Positions 25,401 to 40,400 of a stretch of DNA of 64,000 nucleotides are shown here, piece after piece. How positions within the stretch are numbered: position 1 is the first letter of the stretch; every line of letters starts with the position of its first letter. Source of the DNA: Arctopsyche grandis (taxonomy: Eukaryota > Arthropoda > Insecta > Trichoptera > Hydropsychidae); contig NC_135359.1 in NCBI RefSeq assembly GCF_051622035.1, forward strand, positions 21,424,001 to 21,488,000, read 5' to 3'. Position numbers and translations under genes: made by a program. A model generated the notes under the pieces. That model was not told the origin of the DNA. It saw nothing but the letters and a program-made list of their open reading frames with translations, and searched no databases.

Positions 25401-28400
25401 TTATTTGCTATGAGAAGTAAAGATATGACGATGATATTAAGTTGTCCTTGAAATTAGTTGTGATGTGGTAGGAAAAAATTCAATATTTGTACACACATAT
25501 ACATTATGTAGATACAGTAAGTTTTCAACCATAATTTCATCAAAAACATTGGGTAACATTACTACATATGTATTTGTAATGACCTAGCCCCTCATTGTTC
25601 ATAATTTATTTTTTCTTAAGAATTTATCATTTCAAACTGGTTCATTCATGGTATATAATGAATGTGTGCATGGTAGACATCATCATTTGATGGTTTTACC
25701 TCTTGCCCACACAGTTCTTTATCAGATGGCTCCTGTGAGCATAGGTTATCGTAGATTATTTTAACCTATTGTCTGGTAGCTTGCGCTTATCACATTACAC
25801 ATGACATTGCCCACTATTTTGTTATTTGACTTTTTTCTTTCTGCTACTATTGATAAGGGCTATTTTATTGATACATTATTTAGACTATTATAAGTATACT
25901 TACAATTAAGATAATAATAAAATATGTACCCGATTTGACCAAATTACTGCCCGCTCGTAAATTAAACTTGAGACCGCCTTTTTTGATCAACCTGCTTTAA
26001 ATGCATATACACAAAACATAAATTGTAGTATTTAAGGTAACTTCCGTATGATTTCCCTTCATTTTCATCTGTCTCGAAATGGCAAAAGTTTCTCATATCT
26101 CTAGAGAGGTACCCACCAGTTCATGACCACTTTAAAGCGAATTCAATTTATTACGCAAATAAATCACGAGACAGACTGTGTAATATTCACCGGTATGTAT
26201 GCGAGAGACAACATCAAGTATTAATTTATGTAGATTGAAAGTGCGAGGCAGCAGGACAAGCGATAATAGGAGGAAATGATCCCTAGGGTGCGTGCAGGGC
26301 GGATGTCTGGTCTTCGTGGTCTCACAATGTGGTTCAACCTCACTAATGAAAAATTTAATACATTGACGTCCGCACTGTTTAATTTTTCATCGATTTTTTG
26401 CGCAGCTTACGGTATACATAGGTACCTACATACATATCAGGTTAACTGTCTGAAATAATCTGCAGATTTAACTATGTTATTTACCGGGCTGTAGAAAAAT
26501 ATCGTCAGAGAGATGGAACGAGAAATGCGTTCCGGAAGTTCGGATGATTGGTCCGGATCGATCGGTAGCCGCTCGTTGTTTACCCCTGATTCAGAGCGAA
26601 GGACAAAGTGTTTTGATATTCTGAAGGCGAATATTATTACAGATTTTGTATTAAAACTAGATTCTCAATTTAAATTAGGTATTTCGGCAATGTAATATAA
26701 TATCCTTGACTATAATTATAACATGTCTATAACCGTATATAGATAGCTTCAATTAAGCACTCAATTACGCTCGAATTTGTACAGGGATAGTGTATCGTTT
26801 TATTTTGTAATTTTATTTTGTGAAATACGTACATATCTATAGTAAGTCCTTCGAATAGCTGTGATTGATGATGATGGTGGTGATATCGCCTCTTGCATGT
26901 ACATTTAATTGGATGTACAAAGTTATTCAAAAAGGATTAATTTACTACAACTTCAAGAACAAGAACATGTATAAACTTCGGTAGTAACAGCATGCTACTA
27001 TTATTAAATTTAACTATTATTAAATTTAATATAGAGTTAATATTGTGCAATAAAGATTTATGAAATTTCAAAAATATATACAGCCATTCGCCATCTCCTG
27101 CTGTATGAAGGCCTCTCCAATATGCTTCTCTACGTCTCTGTTTTGAGCAACTCTCACCCATCTCATTCCACACAGGTTTTTGATTTCATCCAGCCATCTC
27201 CCCTGTGGCCTTCCTTGCACTCTTTTATATTCTCTCGGGTACCATTCAAGCACTTATTTCGTTCATCTATATTATGTTCTAGCTACGTGACCATCGCCAT
27301 TTAATTTTTTTTTATCCTCACTGAATCAAACACCCTTTGCGATACTTCTTACCCACATACTCTGTTTTCTATCTCTCCTCGTTATGCCAAACATACAATT
27401 TCATTCTTCTTTGTTTGCACTGCACCATATACAGCATTCTGGCGTTCAATACCCAAGATTTATTCATATTAATGATAATTAAACCGTTCTACATAATCAA
27501 ACTATATTTATTATATGCAGCATATGTATGTACATTGGCGTTTCTAGAATATTTCATATATACATACATATACATATGTACATATTTATTTATTTTATAT
27601 TGCTTCAGTTTGTATATAAATGATTAAATGAAAAGAAAGCAGTAAAATTATTTTTCATTTAATTATAATTCAGAATATAAATATTAGGTTGTAAAATTTT
27701 ATGTATGTATACATATGTACATATGTCTGTCAACTGCGCATGTGCTGCGTATGACTAGCATTATCCTGAGTGTTCGTCACAACGCTGTTAACAATATTCA
27801 GTTTTTCAAATGTTGCTCTCTTTTTATCAAATGCACCTGGTTACTAGTGAATATATAAATGGCGTCTCACCAAAATAAAAACATCCCATCTTACCTTTTT
27901 GAGTTAGATCAAAGCATTGAATTGGTTTGACTATGCAACTAGAATTGACTGTGCAAAGATTGGTCCCAATTTGTCTAACGGTATGGAAATGTATACACTT
28001 ACATATTATTTTATGTTCTACAAAAGTGCCGCCCCTCTTTTTACTGCAGCAGCAATTTTTTTTGCGTTTTGAGTAGTCTGCTACTGCATAATCAATTCTT
28101 CTGTTGCATTTTTTTCATCTGATTTGCTACCATTTGAGAATATATTGATTTTTTTTAGCAGTAAAAGTATTATTTCTAATGAAATTTTATATGATATAAT
28201 AAAATATTCACTAACCTCATCACTGCTATTTTTTCCACATCATAATTTTTGGCAAATACACATCATTTGGAATAGTCTACGCATGTGATTAATAGCCGTG
28301 TGTAATTTACACCAGGGAAAATTTTAACAAAAAAAATTTACAAATTTATTCAAAATAGTACATATAAAATTATTTTCTAAATTTTCATCTTGCATAAATA

Positions 28401-31400
28401 TTATTCTCACGTCCACGTACGCTAATTCTGGCATCAAAATACACACACATATGTATGTATGTACATCGGTCTCCCTCACGGGACCGAAAGTGAAACGCCA
28501 GAAAACGCAAATATCGGAAGGCAAAGATCGAAAATCGAAAGATCTTAAGTCGAAAGATCAAAAAAAGGGTGCATGGTAAACGTTACTATGTATATATAAT
28601 ATATATGAGTGGCATGCGGTGAAATTATCTCTCTTTTTGTCATACAGCCTTGTTTAATGTGCGCGCGCAGAATACGGGAGGAAAAGCTTGTTCCTCTTGT
28701 TCCTGTTGTATCCTGCTCGCGCAAATTAAGTGAGTATGTACGACTGGGGGAGAGACCCTTTTTTTATATCTTTCGACTTAAGATCTTTCGATTTTCGATC
28801 TTTGCCTTTCCGATATTTGCGTTTTCAGGCGTTTCACTTTCGGTCCCGTGAGGTAGACCCGTATGTACATAGATCACGGACTAAGCTCGCGACCGACAGA
28901 TTGGCAACCACTGCACAAAGGATTTTTTTCAAAAATAAACTTCGACCTATTAACAGTGCATCGTCATCTTTTTGCCGACGTACTCGCGTATTGCGGATTA
29001 CGTACAATATTAAAAGAATTGACTTTTCCATCGCTGTTATCACTTTGATAAGATATCCCAATCGTAGGTTGGGCATATTAGAAAACTTCGCAGTGCTAGA
29101 GTTGTTTCCGTTCAGTGTAGACGGTTTGCCATGTCTTCAAATGAATAATTTCTGCATTCCGTTCGAAAGGCAAATCACTTTCAATAATTTAAAAGGTCAG
29201 TGCTTATTGGATTTTTTGACCTTTCTCGATCATTTACTGTACCTTCTGGAAATTTACTTACCAGTTGACGCAAGAAGTTACAGTATATTGTCAGCTGATG
29301 GGCTTCAAAACATACGCATACAGCCCCACCCCACCCACGTGTCTCACAGATCTAAATATATACTAATTCGTGTTCATTTGCTCTCAAACAGTTCTAAATC
29401 GACCAAGGACAATGTCCATATCATAAGGATTTTTACATAATCTTAATTAATTATTAATAATTAGCAACACCTCTTTCAATAGTGCAATCGTTCGTATATG
29501 CCGTATTTACGATAGCTTAGATGATTGTCCTGACCTCTTTAGAGACTCTTTTAGTATTTTTAGGACAAAGGTGAAGAAAATAATATGTGGTTGATTTGCT
29601 TCTTCACCCTTATAGTCTTTCTTTTTCTTTTTTACTTTATCTGTATCTTTTTCTTTATCTGTTTCTTTTCTTTTTTTTTAAATCTTGATGTTTTTGTAAT
29701 TTTACTTTTTTATATCACCATGTGGTGCTCACTGTAAATGGAATATTATATTTTTATTTATGTTTATTATTATTTTTTGTCTCATTATACAACTTTCTTT
29801 TTATATTTTATTCTGTATGTGTGCCTATTTAAATAAAATAAAATAAATAAAAATAATCCGAAAGTCTTTCAGATAAATCTTATTGAGATTTAAGTGTCAA
29901 AAATGATACACGGGAGCTAGATAATCTGTGATAATTTATCTACATATACACACTTACTAGAGACAGGGAAAGTTTGCTCGTACGCTTGCAACTAGACACC
30001 CAAATGAAGAGTTCTGGGTTAGTACATACATATAGTGGATTATTCACGGTTCGTTGATGTGTGAAATTAGTTACCGGCATCGACGCTTTCGTTAAACTCG
30101 ATTATTTATTTTTTCCGTTCTGTATATTTAATGATGTACTCTTGATCTGTTCGTTGATGCTTTAAATAATCGAATAATGAAATGGTAGCTCGATGAATGT
30201 ATAATAATTCACAATTGATACGTTTGAATCATGTTCTTTTGGAAATCAAATTTTGTTGCTTTCATACTTTAAGTCCGACATTTTTTTTAGTATTACATAC
30301 ATATGTACACATTTTTTGTGTCAAATTTGACTGTATCCTATTATATACATATCTACATATGTATTGCATATCGACACATAACAAGAAATCGGTCTGGAAT
30401 ATTTTGGGATGTGGTTTTTTTTTGGACATTTTGTCGCGTGAACATTTTGTCGTGGTTACATTTTGTCAGTGCACTAATTTTCGGGTACATTTTGTCGTTG
30501 AACCTTTTGGACTTGCGCCAATTGTCGTGTAACCTGTTCAAAGATTGTAAATGCATTGTTAAAGGTTTGCCGAACCTTTTTTACAAAGCATTTACAACAA
30601 TTGAACAATAGGCGGCACGTTTCCGGCCCCTTCAGATTCTGACCTCTAATTATCATATGATACTTTTACTACAAACATTTACAAAAATGCTCAAATTCCC
30701 GAAGAAAAGTCTTATTTAAAGTGTTTTAATGGGGTAATGAATATTCCCTATAACTTTATTCGTGAAGCCGATTAAGTGATGCGAAATTGAATGCATTCAG
30801 AAGCATGAGGGTGTACTTCAACACTGCTACGCTAGTTAATTTAAAACCACTTTGTTGATATTTTGAATTTCTGACGGTCCATGTTGTTTATAACACAATT
30901 TCCAATGGAGGTATCTCTAATCCAGAATATGTCCAAGAAAATGAATTATGTATTTCGATGCTTGGGCTTTCTACTCTGTATTCTTTTACGCCTGTCAGAA
31001 AATAAATCGTTCGTAGATATGATGAAAAATTTAATATCTAGCGAAATACCTGGCTCTGTTGTATTTTAAAATTTGAAAAGGCCCTGCTTTCGTGTCGGAC
31101 ATGCATTTGTTCGAAGCAGATCGGGTTTCTTGCAAGCCGCGCATTCATCTCACCGACGGCGATGCTTCTTTGTGTTTTGCGTTTCACCGTAAAGTTCGTG
31201 TGTTCACCATGGACAAGATGAAATTCTCTTTTTATTTTCGGAGTCTTCCTTTATATGCAACGTCACGATCCGACGACGTAGGGTCGTCCCCAAGTTTGAG
31301 AGCCGGCGGCCATGTGTTTACCGCGGATCCGTTATTTTTACACGGCTCCAGGTTAATTGGCAACGTGCTCTGCCCCCGCGAACTGGTCCACTCTCGTTCG

Positions 31401-34400
31401 CCATTGTACTTTTTGACAAGGGGCATCATCATTACCATCATCATTATTATCGCAGTCATCATCACCGTTGTTTCCGGTGCACCTGTTTTGTTCGTTATAT
31501 TTAGCCGAATGATCTTATCGTTGACGCGTCAAAGCGATCGACTTTACGTGGTTGGTTTCCTTTGTGCAAAACCATGCTTATTTGTCTCGTTTTTGCTAAA
31601 AGCACATAAAAAACCGCTAACTCAAAGCTAGTCAGTGACTGGACTTGTTGGAATTGCAATTACTGCGTAATCGTGCCGAGAAAATTGACCGGTAATAACT
31701 CTGCTTACCTAGTAATTTTCTAGAAAAAGAACAGATTTTGCTCAGATTGCTTCTCGTAGGTATCTTGATAATAATCGAACGTATTGCAATTTTGTAACTG
31801 AGGATAGTTGTGCAATGAAGACGAGGTTCTATTTGATTTTGTTGACCACTATACATATAGATCAATGTTTCTCAACTGTATTTTACCCATTCCTGAGGTA
31901 TATTTTCATTTCAAATATGTACGAACCCTTATGCTATTATGACCCTCCGAATCGCAGATAGTATTCTATGTAGTTATGACTATGAATCATAGTTTATATT
32001 GTAAATTGTTGAAAACCTCTGATTTAGATTCTTAATATGAAATCAAATTATTTGACTGACGTTTATCGATAAAACTTGATGAATATATGAATGAGTTTAT
32101 TTAAGTCTGTTAGTATATTATTTCTGTTAGTATTATACATAAGAAATTCAATTGTGATAATGAATTGTGAATGATGATAAGTAGTATCAAACAACAAACT
32201 GTTCAAATTGAATATGAAGTATGTACTTTCAAGAGGTTGTTTGCCATTTTATATTTATCTTCGATATCAAACTTGTCTTTACCGAGGGAGGGCTTTAATG
32301 GCGTCGTCGTTTGAGAGCTTACAAAAGTGGGGAAGATCTTGAGTTTTAGCACGACTCTTCTCTATTATATAAGGACGAGAGGTCCTGGGGTAAAGGAGTT
32401 TAAGAGCGAGTTTGCTAAAGTAATCGTAAAATAAGTTGGAAATAAGCGTGGCAATGAACTCAAAGAGCTATACATTTACATCATTAACGTCGTAAAATAT
32501 GGGTCCAAGTGATTCAAACACTCTTCTCCACCAAAATCTGGATTTATTATACCGTCGTCTTGGGAGGGCGAGCCAATGTTTATCACATTTACTTCGTGTA
32601 AGTTTGTTGCGGTTTACGTTCCTAGATGCTGCGATCTTTCCGGTGTCGGAGACTCAAAATCAACAATACCTGTCTACTTCGTTTGCTGACACGACACGTG
32701 TTCGGCCCTCCTTGCATCTGTTTTTCTCTATTCCGAGATAGAGATATGCATTTGTGCATGTTTGTTTAGTTTGTGGGTAAACACGTACACGTATGCTCGC
32801 GGGTAACACGTGGCTCTATCGCTTATCAAACTTGGCTTCCGCAACGGTAACTTTTTTATATGCACTTCCTGCTGCTCCAGTTATCATTATTTTGTACAAC
32901 AATTTTCGCCAGTGCTTTATCGTATTTGGTCCATATTAATGTATTGGAACATGTGGTTATAGCGACAGCTGTGCAACGCTTCGATGGTTGTGTCAACATT
33001 TCAACCGTGGATGCAACCAACCGCAACTGCATGCTATTCAAATACCCTTAATTAAGTTTTTGACATGAAATTTAAGTCGCACGTATTTGAGATGAATTTT
33101 TTGTGGTTGAAAATTCACATACAGTTAGATTTACATACATGCATGTGTCTATCTCATTAATATGCATCCAATTTTGCCAATTTCGTTCAACGTTCAAGCA
33201 ATACTGACAGTACGTTTGGAAAGGTTGTGGGGTATTTTTATCCTAGTCGATATTATATGTGAAATTACTACGGTATTGCGCGTAATGCTGTGTGCTTCAG
33301 TGGGATTGTTTTGCGGTTTCGGATCGTCTAACTAGCTTTCTTTGCCTTTTTCTCGAAGTGGATTGTAGAAATCCGATGAAAATAATGCGGTACGACTTTT
33401 TTTTTGTAACCGATCGATAACTTCTCGCCATAACTCCATGGGAAATTACGTGTGGCTGTTGTGTTGCGTGTTCCATGTCAGTCATCGTTCACCGGTGCAC
33501 CAGACGTTGGGCTCGCTTGCTCCACTTTCTGACTGTTTCATTTTACTTTTGTTATTTTGCTACGTTTTGTTTTGTTTACCTGCTGGCAACGTGCTGCCGT
33601 CTAACTTCATACATGCCATAGAAATCATAGCGATCTTATCTCACAAACCATACATATTTGACTTGTCTTATCTCGGTACGAATCTTAAGTGACCATTTAT
33701 AGACGTAATCCCTTCATATTGAGCTTACGGATTTTTGAAGTCTAATTTAAGTATTCCGTATTCAGCATATGTGTACCTATAGAGCAGCCAAGTCTATGAC
33801 CATTCGTCGTTAACCTTGCACCCATGCTATTAAAGGGCTCATAGAACGACCTATTTGTCAATCGCTACTAATAATATGGTGTCCCAACAAAACCGCACAG
33901 CGTCAAAACAACTCGACGGCAAAATCATTATCATGCACAGCCATTGGCCATTCACTGCTGGATGAAGGCCTCTCCAACACGCTTCCATTCGTTTCTGTGT
34001 TGAGCAACAATCATACATCTCATTCCACACATTTTTCTGATTGCATTCACCCATCTACCCTGTGGTCTTCCTTGCACCTTTTTCTATTCTCTTGGGTACC
34101 ATTCGAGCACTTATTTCGTTCATCTATCGTCCGTTCCTCTCGTTACATGACCCGCCCATTGTCATTTCAATTTCCTTCAATGACAAAATAGCGCAATACA
34201 AACACATACATAGGTACATAATATCGAAGGATTAGCAAAAATGCACATGTGCACTTTTAGAAAAAATCTACGCGGGATCTTATTTTATAATATGCATTTA
34301 TCTCGTTTTTAATATTTGTATTTCTATTCTAGAGTTATTTTTTATATGTGCAATATAATTTGCGCTGTTTTGTTACGAAAACTTAATAATATTATAGCAA

Positions 34401-37400
34401 ATAAATCTTGAGGTGAATATTATTAATTTTAATATCGATAAATTTAGTTTTAAAATCAAACCCAATTGCAAGATTTGTGTATTAATTTCTCATTATTTTC
34501 TTTTATTCCCACCAGAAAGCAATGCGGTATAGACTATCATCCCTTAGACCAGTGATTTTCACAGTTAACTGATTTGCTACAGAGTTTAGGGGAAGGTCTA
34601 AAAGAAAATAAATGAGGTTCAATAGCAGGCCATTAAAACTCAAATAGTTTGTTTATTGAAATTTTAAATGGTTATAATTCCTTTTTATTGAAAAAAGTAT
34701 GATAACTATCGATTGATTAAGGCTAAAGCCACTTCACTACATACATATGTACATGTAGTGAATATATAATAATAATAATAAACTGCAAAATTCGACTTCT
34801 AAATGTGAAGAAGTCTCTTTTACGTACATAAGTGTGCTATTAAAGTGTGCCACTTTTAGATAAAGATCCTTACGCCGAAAAACATCTATTTCGGTAGCAT
34901 TGTTTATATATTTAATTAACTTATATACTTACCTAATTAGGGAAAATACCTTTTTTACGGCTGTGCGTGACGTAACAAAATATGAAAATTTGACGCATTT
35001 TCCCTAATTAACTTTCGTCACGTATACATATACATATGTATATGTTACCTTGGCGAAGCCACGGAACTATGTAGTTCACGAGGACATCATGTTAAATAAT
35101 AAACAACAACAACAATACGATCATAAATAATAATAATAAAAAGGCTTAGAATAATTTCATTGGCAGTGTGTTCATTAAAAGGGGAACCGGTGAATTGTAC
35201 GCACATTATTGTGGGAAGCTCCCTTAAAAACTAGTGAATGGTTTTGACTCGTTGGTTTGCTTTGAATTCGTTCGTTGCACGTTTCAATGGCTTTTAATTG
35301 AAAACCCCCGGCTATTACGTGTTCTGCGTACACAACATTCATCTTCGATCTACGATCTTTCTCTTTTGCCCCCTCTCCCCCCATGGCCGTTGGAGTACAG
35401 TACTGTAAATCATATTTTATTTCCGTTTATGGGACGCTTAAATAGAATTTACGAGTTTCGAATTTAACGCGGCACATGAAACGTTATAACGGCGGCGGAT
35501 GTTTCAACGCTTTTCCGAAGTTCAAATTTTGAAATTTAACGACTCGAGTCGATGGTTAGATTTATGAAAGACGCTGTGAAACTTCCTTCCTTTCTTAATT
35601 TAAATTCTACCTTAGAGTATAGATAAAATACATACCATCTATTTCTATTATATGTATAATAAAACCCGGACAACAGATAAGTTATTCAAATTAGACATTC
35701 TTGCTCATCTTAAACAAATTTCTCATAAATCATCCACTCGCTTTTATTTTGTTTTTCTTTATTTTGGGTACCATTTTTTTATTTACTCAAATTAAAAATT
35801 TAATGGTATAATATAAGGACCATTTCTAAGGCAGGCTCGTGCTTAGTCTATGTGCAGGGCGTGTAGCGTTCAGGGCGGCCAAACCCAAGAAAAATTGAAA
35901 GAAAATAAATATTATAAAGTTTCTAATTTAAAAACACTTTTTTATAAAACAATGCATTGAGGAATTGTCGCAAAAAAATTTCGCCTCCAACGCAATATTT
36001 TATTCATAAAATATTCAAAGGAGAGGGTAGTTTTTAAGATATAGATGTATTTATTTGTTTAAAAACCATTTTCTCCTCAAATACATATTTCTTATTTAAA
36101 TGGCTCCGATTTGTACGGTAATAATATGAGCCGTTATATTTGAAAGTGGCGGAAGTCCAATTTTCTGGAAGTCCAAAAGTAGAAAAAACGTATTACAGGC
36201 CACCAGTATTTTTAAATATTGTTTGACGCAAAAAAATATATTAAATGTTTTGCGATATATTTCTCGAAACGAAGAAAAGTGAACTTATGCCACTTTCAAT
36301 GTCTCAGTGGTTCCGTTTATGTTTAGCACCAAGAGATTATTGAGTTCGATCCCGGGCTAATCTTTAATACTGCTGGTTAGATTTGGATATTTGTGACTCC
36401 AAGTCGATTGTTTCTTATCAGAGTTTGCCAATTTTAGCAGATCATTGTTGAAACGGTTCCTCGAAATTAGCAAAAAAATCATCCTACCTGCTGTCACAAA
36501 TCTTCTGTATTTAATGTAAAAATTATGTACAAATCTAAAATCCATAGATGTCTCAAATGATTAATTAATTGTTAATTTCGTGTTCTTCAGCTTCTAGAAA
36601 TACAGTGATTTATGTAATAAAAATGCTGCATTGTTTGTACCTCTTCCTGTCAAGCCTTCCTGGTATATATTTATGTAAAATAAAATAAAATAAAAAATGT
36701 ATAGGTACAATGTATAAGTGCACTGTCGATAACCAAACAAACTTGGACTTCGATGAACATATACACCGTTCAATAGCAGTATAACGAACCAGAATCTATT
36801 CAAATATTCCTAACATTCATAAAATTCTTTCCAAACGTCAACATGAGAAAGTGGCGCAATCCTAGACCGCCTTTCAGCCCATGTTGATTTTACCATCAGT
36901 GGCTTTCGGGCCGGTGTTTACTTTCGCGTGGAATCACGTTCGCACACTAACCCTTTCAGCTCAGAGTTTATTGCCAATCAAAACGACCGATCGAACACGA
37001 GCAGCTTTCGCGGCTTAATCGCCATTTTCCGTGTTTGCCATACAAATTTATCGCCGCTACCTTAAACCACCACTTAAACCACCCCCAGCCGGGTAAAAAA
37101 AATCGCCAATCATTATTCACAGCCAAAAGGTCAACAGTCAAGCATCACCGAGCCGATCCTTCTGCCGAATGGGCACAGGGATTGCCATTGTCGATTGACG
37201 GACACTGCTTTTACTGTCCGTGCAATTTATAGCTAATTTTACGCTCGAATGTAACGCACAAACACGGCTCTTTGTTCCCGACGAATTATGTGTCCAAACA
37301 TTTCACACTTCATCATTGGGCATGTTTGAGCACCCGTATATAGATAAAAAATATAGGCAAAAGCCGATAGATAATCATCAGTGCGAATACATATGAAGCG

Positions 37401-40400
37401 TTGTCTTTGATGTGTATTAGTAATTTATTGCCATGGGGATTGGATTCCATTTCTGCTAGCAAAGTTTGAACGATGATGATATTTAAATTGAAACGTTTCG
37501 GGTTGACGACACATGGAGTCTCGGTTCAATCAACACGCTCACCGCAGGTCAAACAATTTCGTTCCGCGTTAATTTTTGCCATTATTCGCCAATTACGGCT
37601 CGTTAGCCGCCGATGTAATAATTGGCATCGGTGAATTTTCGCTCGAAAGAATATAAAAATCGTGTAAATAAAAAATATTATGACGGGTAGCGATTTCGAT
37701 CCATCTGTCTGTCTGTCTATCTGACTGTATACGTTTTGACTGATTACGTGTAAACTAGCGTAGAGAACGCTAATCGCTTGTTTTTCTTATATAAATAGGT
37801 ATTGAGTTTATTTTAACCGTGTTCTTTTTGTGTCCGGAGGCTATTGATCTCTCGTTAGAGTTCTCTCGTAAGACTTGAACAAAACTTATATAGATTGATT
37901 CATATTGTTAAAAATTCTTTTCTTTGTCTATTTTCGCACATTTCGCTTGGAATTGTATCACCACATATATACATATCATACATATACACATATGTATGTA
38001 TATATATTCACAAAATTAACTCTTTGTTCTTTAAACCAATGGCAAAGTATTATGAAGGCAAAATTTAAATGGTTTCTCTTGTTCATAATTAATTATTGTT
38101 TTGGTTTGGCAATCATAACAACTTTGACTACTCATATGCCAAAAAAATCATTTGTGGTTTATTTTTTGCGTTCTGTTTTATTTTTCTTATACATACATAT
38201 GTATGTACTGGCATAGGCCAAATTGTATATTTTTCTATTATGTATGTATGTTTTATACAGACATAAAAATTCACGACTTCATTACTTGTAAAATATTGAA
38301 ATAAATTGATTTTATCATTTGAATACGAATACAATATGCATGCATTTATTTCATTCTTCTTTTATATATCTTAAGGAATTTAAATGGAAAAAAGCATATT
38401 TTATCTGTTTCATTGAACAAATACATTTTTTTTTCAAGAAAAAGGAAGGAAGAGGTTTGGACTTTACAATATTGATTAATCATGCTTTTTTTTTTGTAAT
38501 TTTGACACGAATTGAGTTTCTTCTTTCGCTCTTTTCTACAACCACAACGAGTTCTCTGTAATTTTCAATTTTAGCAATATAATTTTATGATTATATTATA
38601 AAATTACTTTGTTGTGGTAATTCAAATTATATGTTCTAGCTCGTCCAATAAATTACTTAAAAGTATTAGTAGCTCGTCCAATAAATTACATTTAAAATAT
38701 CCCATCTTATCTGTAGTTTTGATGTTTAAGAAAGATCTACCTACTCCGGTCGATGACTTAAAGTCATGTAAATATGTATTGAATAATATCAGGTGTCGAC
38801 AACCGTGGTTCGAGTGCAAATACTTGTTGCTGTAACTAAAATTGTCCCAGCTGTTGTAACCATGGCGACCGCCCTCCCCGCCCACTTTACAGAGCAGCCT
38901 ATCGATTTGCAACCCCTGACCCGCCCACCCCCGCCAGACACATCACATCTCCAACTGAATGCATTAAACTCACTTCCTTGCGTGCCAACTTTCCACCTCG
39001 TCTACTGCATCCATGCATCGGTTGCATATTGCATTCCACTCGTGTATAAATTACATTTAAAAAACCTCCAAATTTGAGACGTATGCATTTTTAATGATAA
39101 CTATATTTGGAATTATTTGTACACTCCAAATATACATCTGGTTTGTTCATGAACATACTAGTTTGGTCATACACGAACCAATCTGGCCAGTTTTAATGTA
39201 CGCAAAATAACAAAATGACAAACGTTAGTTCATGCAAAACTATTAGACACATGTTTCATTATTCTTAATCGTTTTTCTTATCCTCTACATGTGTATGTAT
39301 GCTTATCCTGGATTATAATATTTTAATTTATAATTAGTGGAAATGGGAATTATAGCAACGTTGTAATGTGGTTTCCATAAGATTTCCCTTTTAAATACTT
39401 GGCGTTTTGACATCTCAAAGGTTTTGACAGCTAAAAGTTTCATGCGACATTTAATAAGTCTATTTGAAGATAGATTTTTACTGTTAGCACTCAAACTAAA
39501 ACCAATAGTTCGTGTACACACAAATTATTTTGTATGTTCATGAACGAACATTTGGACTGTAACCAGAGCCGCACCTAGGAGTTCGACCGCCTGCGTGCAA
39601 ACTTAAATCGACCGCTCTTTAATTTTATCAGCATTTGGATAAATCATATTAATGATAAAAAATGAAGTGCATGCGAGCAGTGCAAAAATCTTACCTTGTG
39701 AGAATATAACGTTGAAAATTTTAATCACAATAAAAATTAACCAGAAAAACAGACAAAACCAAAACGTTTAGTTATGAACAGGACCAGATGACAAGAGAGA
39801 CTAAACGTTTTCAAGTTTATTCATGAAAATATAGTGTTTTCACCCCCAACCCCACATCTAAGACATTATTCTTTCGATGACCAACCAATTATCAGCATCC
39901 TCGAATAAATACATCTGTCAGTCGCAAAGATAATAGAACATAAAAGAACTAGCTCTATGCGGACCGAAGTTATACCTGCTATCCCGTTATTTCCCAGAAT
40001 TATAGTTCAGGTGTGTTACTTATTAAGTTGTAACTTGCAACAGCAATCCACAAGTATACAACAAGACAACCTAATTGCATTTTAAGAAGTACGATGTCTT
40101 CTTTCGTATTTTTTAAGGAATATAATTTTTTCGACTCATTTCTTCGGCCGCCTTTATATTTCGGCCGCCTGTGTGCGTTGCACACATCTGCACATATGGT
40201 AGGCGCGACCCTGACTGTAACATAAAAACATTACAATTTTTTCCCATCTGTCATTTAATGTATTGTTTTTAGAGTGGGATAAATCAACAATAATAGTTAT
40301 TTTTTTATAACTTAAAATTTAATGTAATATGCTGGGTCTGGACATTGGCCTTGGAACAATAGACAATATCATTTTTGCATCCACCATATTATTTATGTAC

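Larger units (their letters stand above)
29851..33924. other. Intronic DNA with GC-richer islands
   Basis: Holds a motif array at 30424-30530, hairpin copy C, and GC-richer islands at 31090-31600, 32480-33040 and 33290-33620. The islands contain open frames on both strands but no recognisable domain or splice-supported exon, so they are candidate regulatory DNA. Confidence 0.4.

Noticed and set aside
28730..29440. A 236-codon plus-strand open frame.
   Set aside because: It begins inside the foldback arm and its later part may belong to a decayed LINE. It is not a single real gene.
31092..31631. A 179-codon plus-strand open frame.
   Set aside because: No domain; it crosses an isoleucine run made by an ATC/ATT simple repeat and an overlapping minus-strand frame is also open. 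More likely a GC-richer non-coding island.
38793..38960. C-rich patch with ATG in good context (ACCATGGCG) and a hAT-like start CAGGTGTCGACAACC.
   Set aside because: No donor in the phase needed for srGAP, and no matching inverted end or target duplication.
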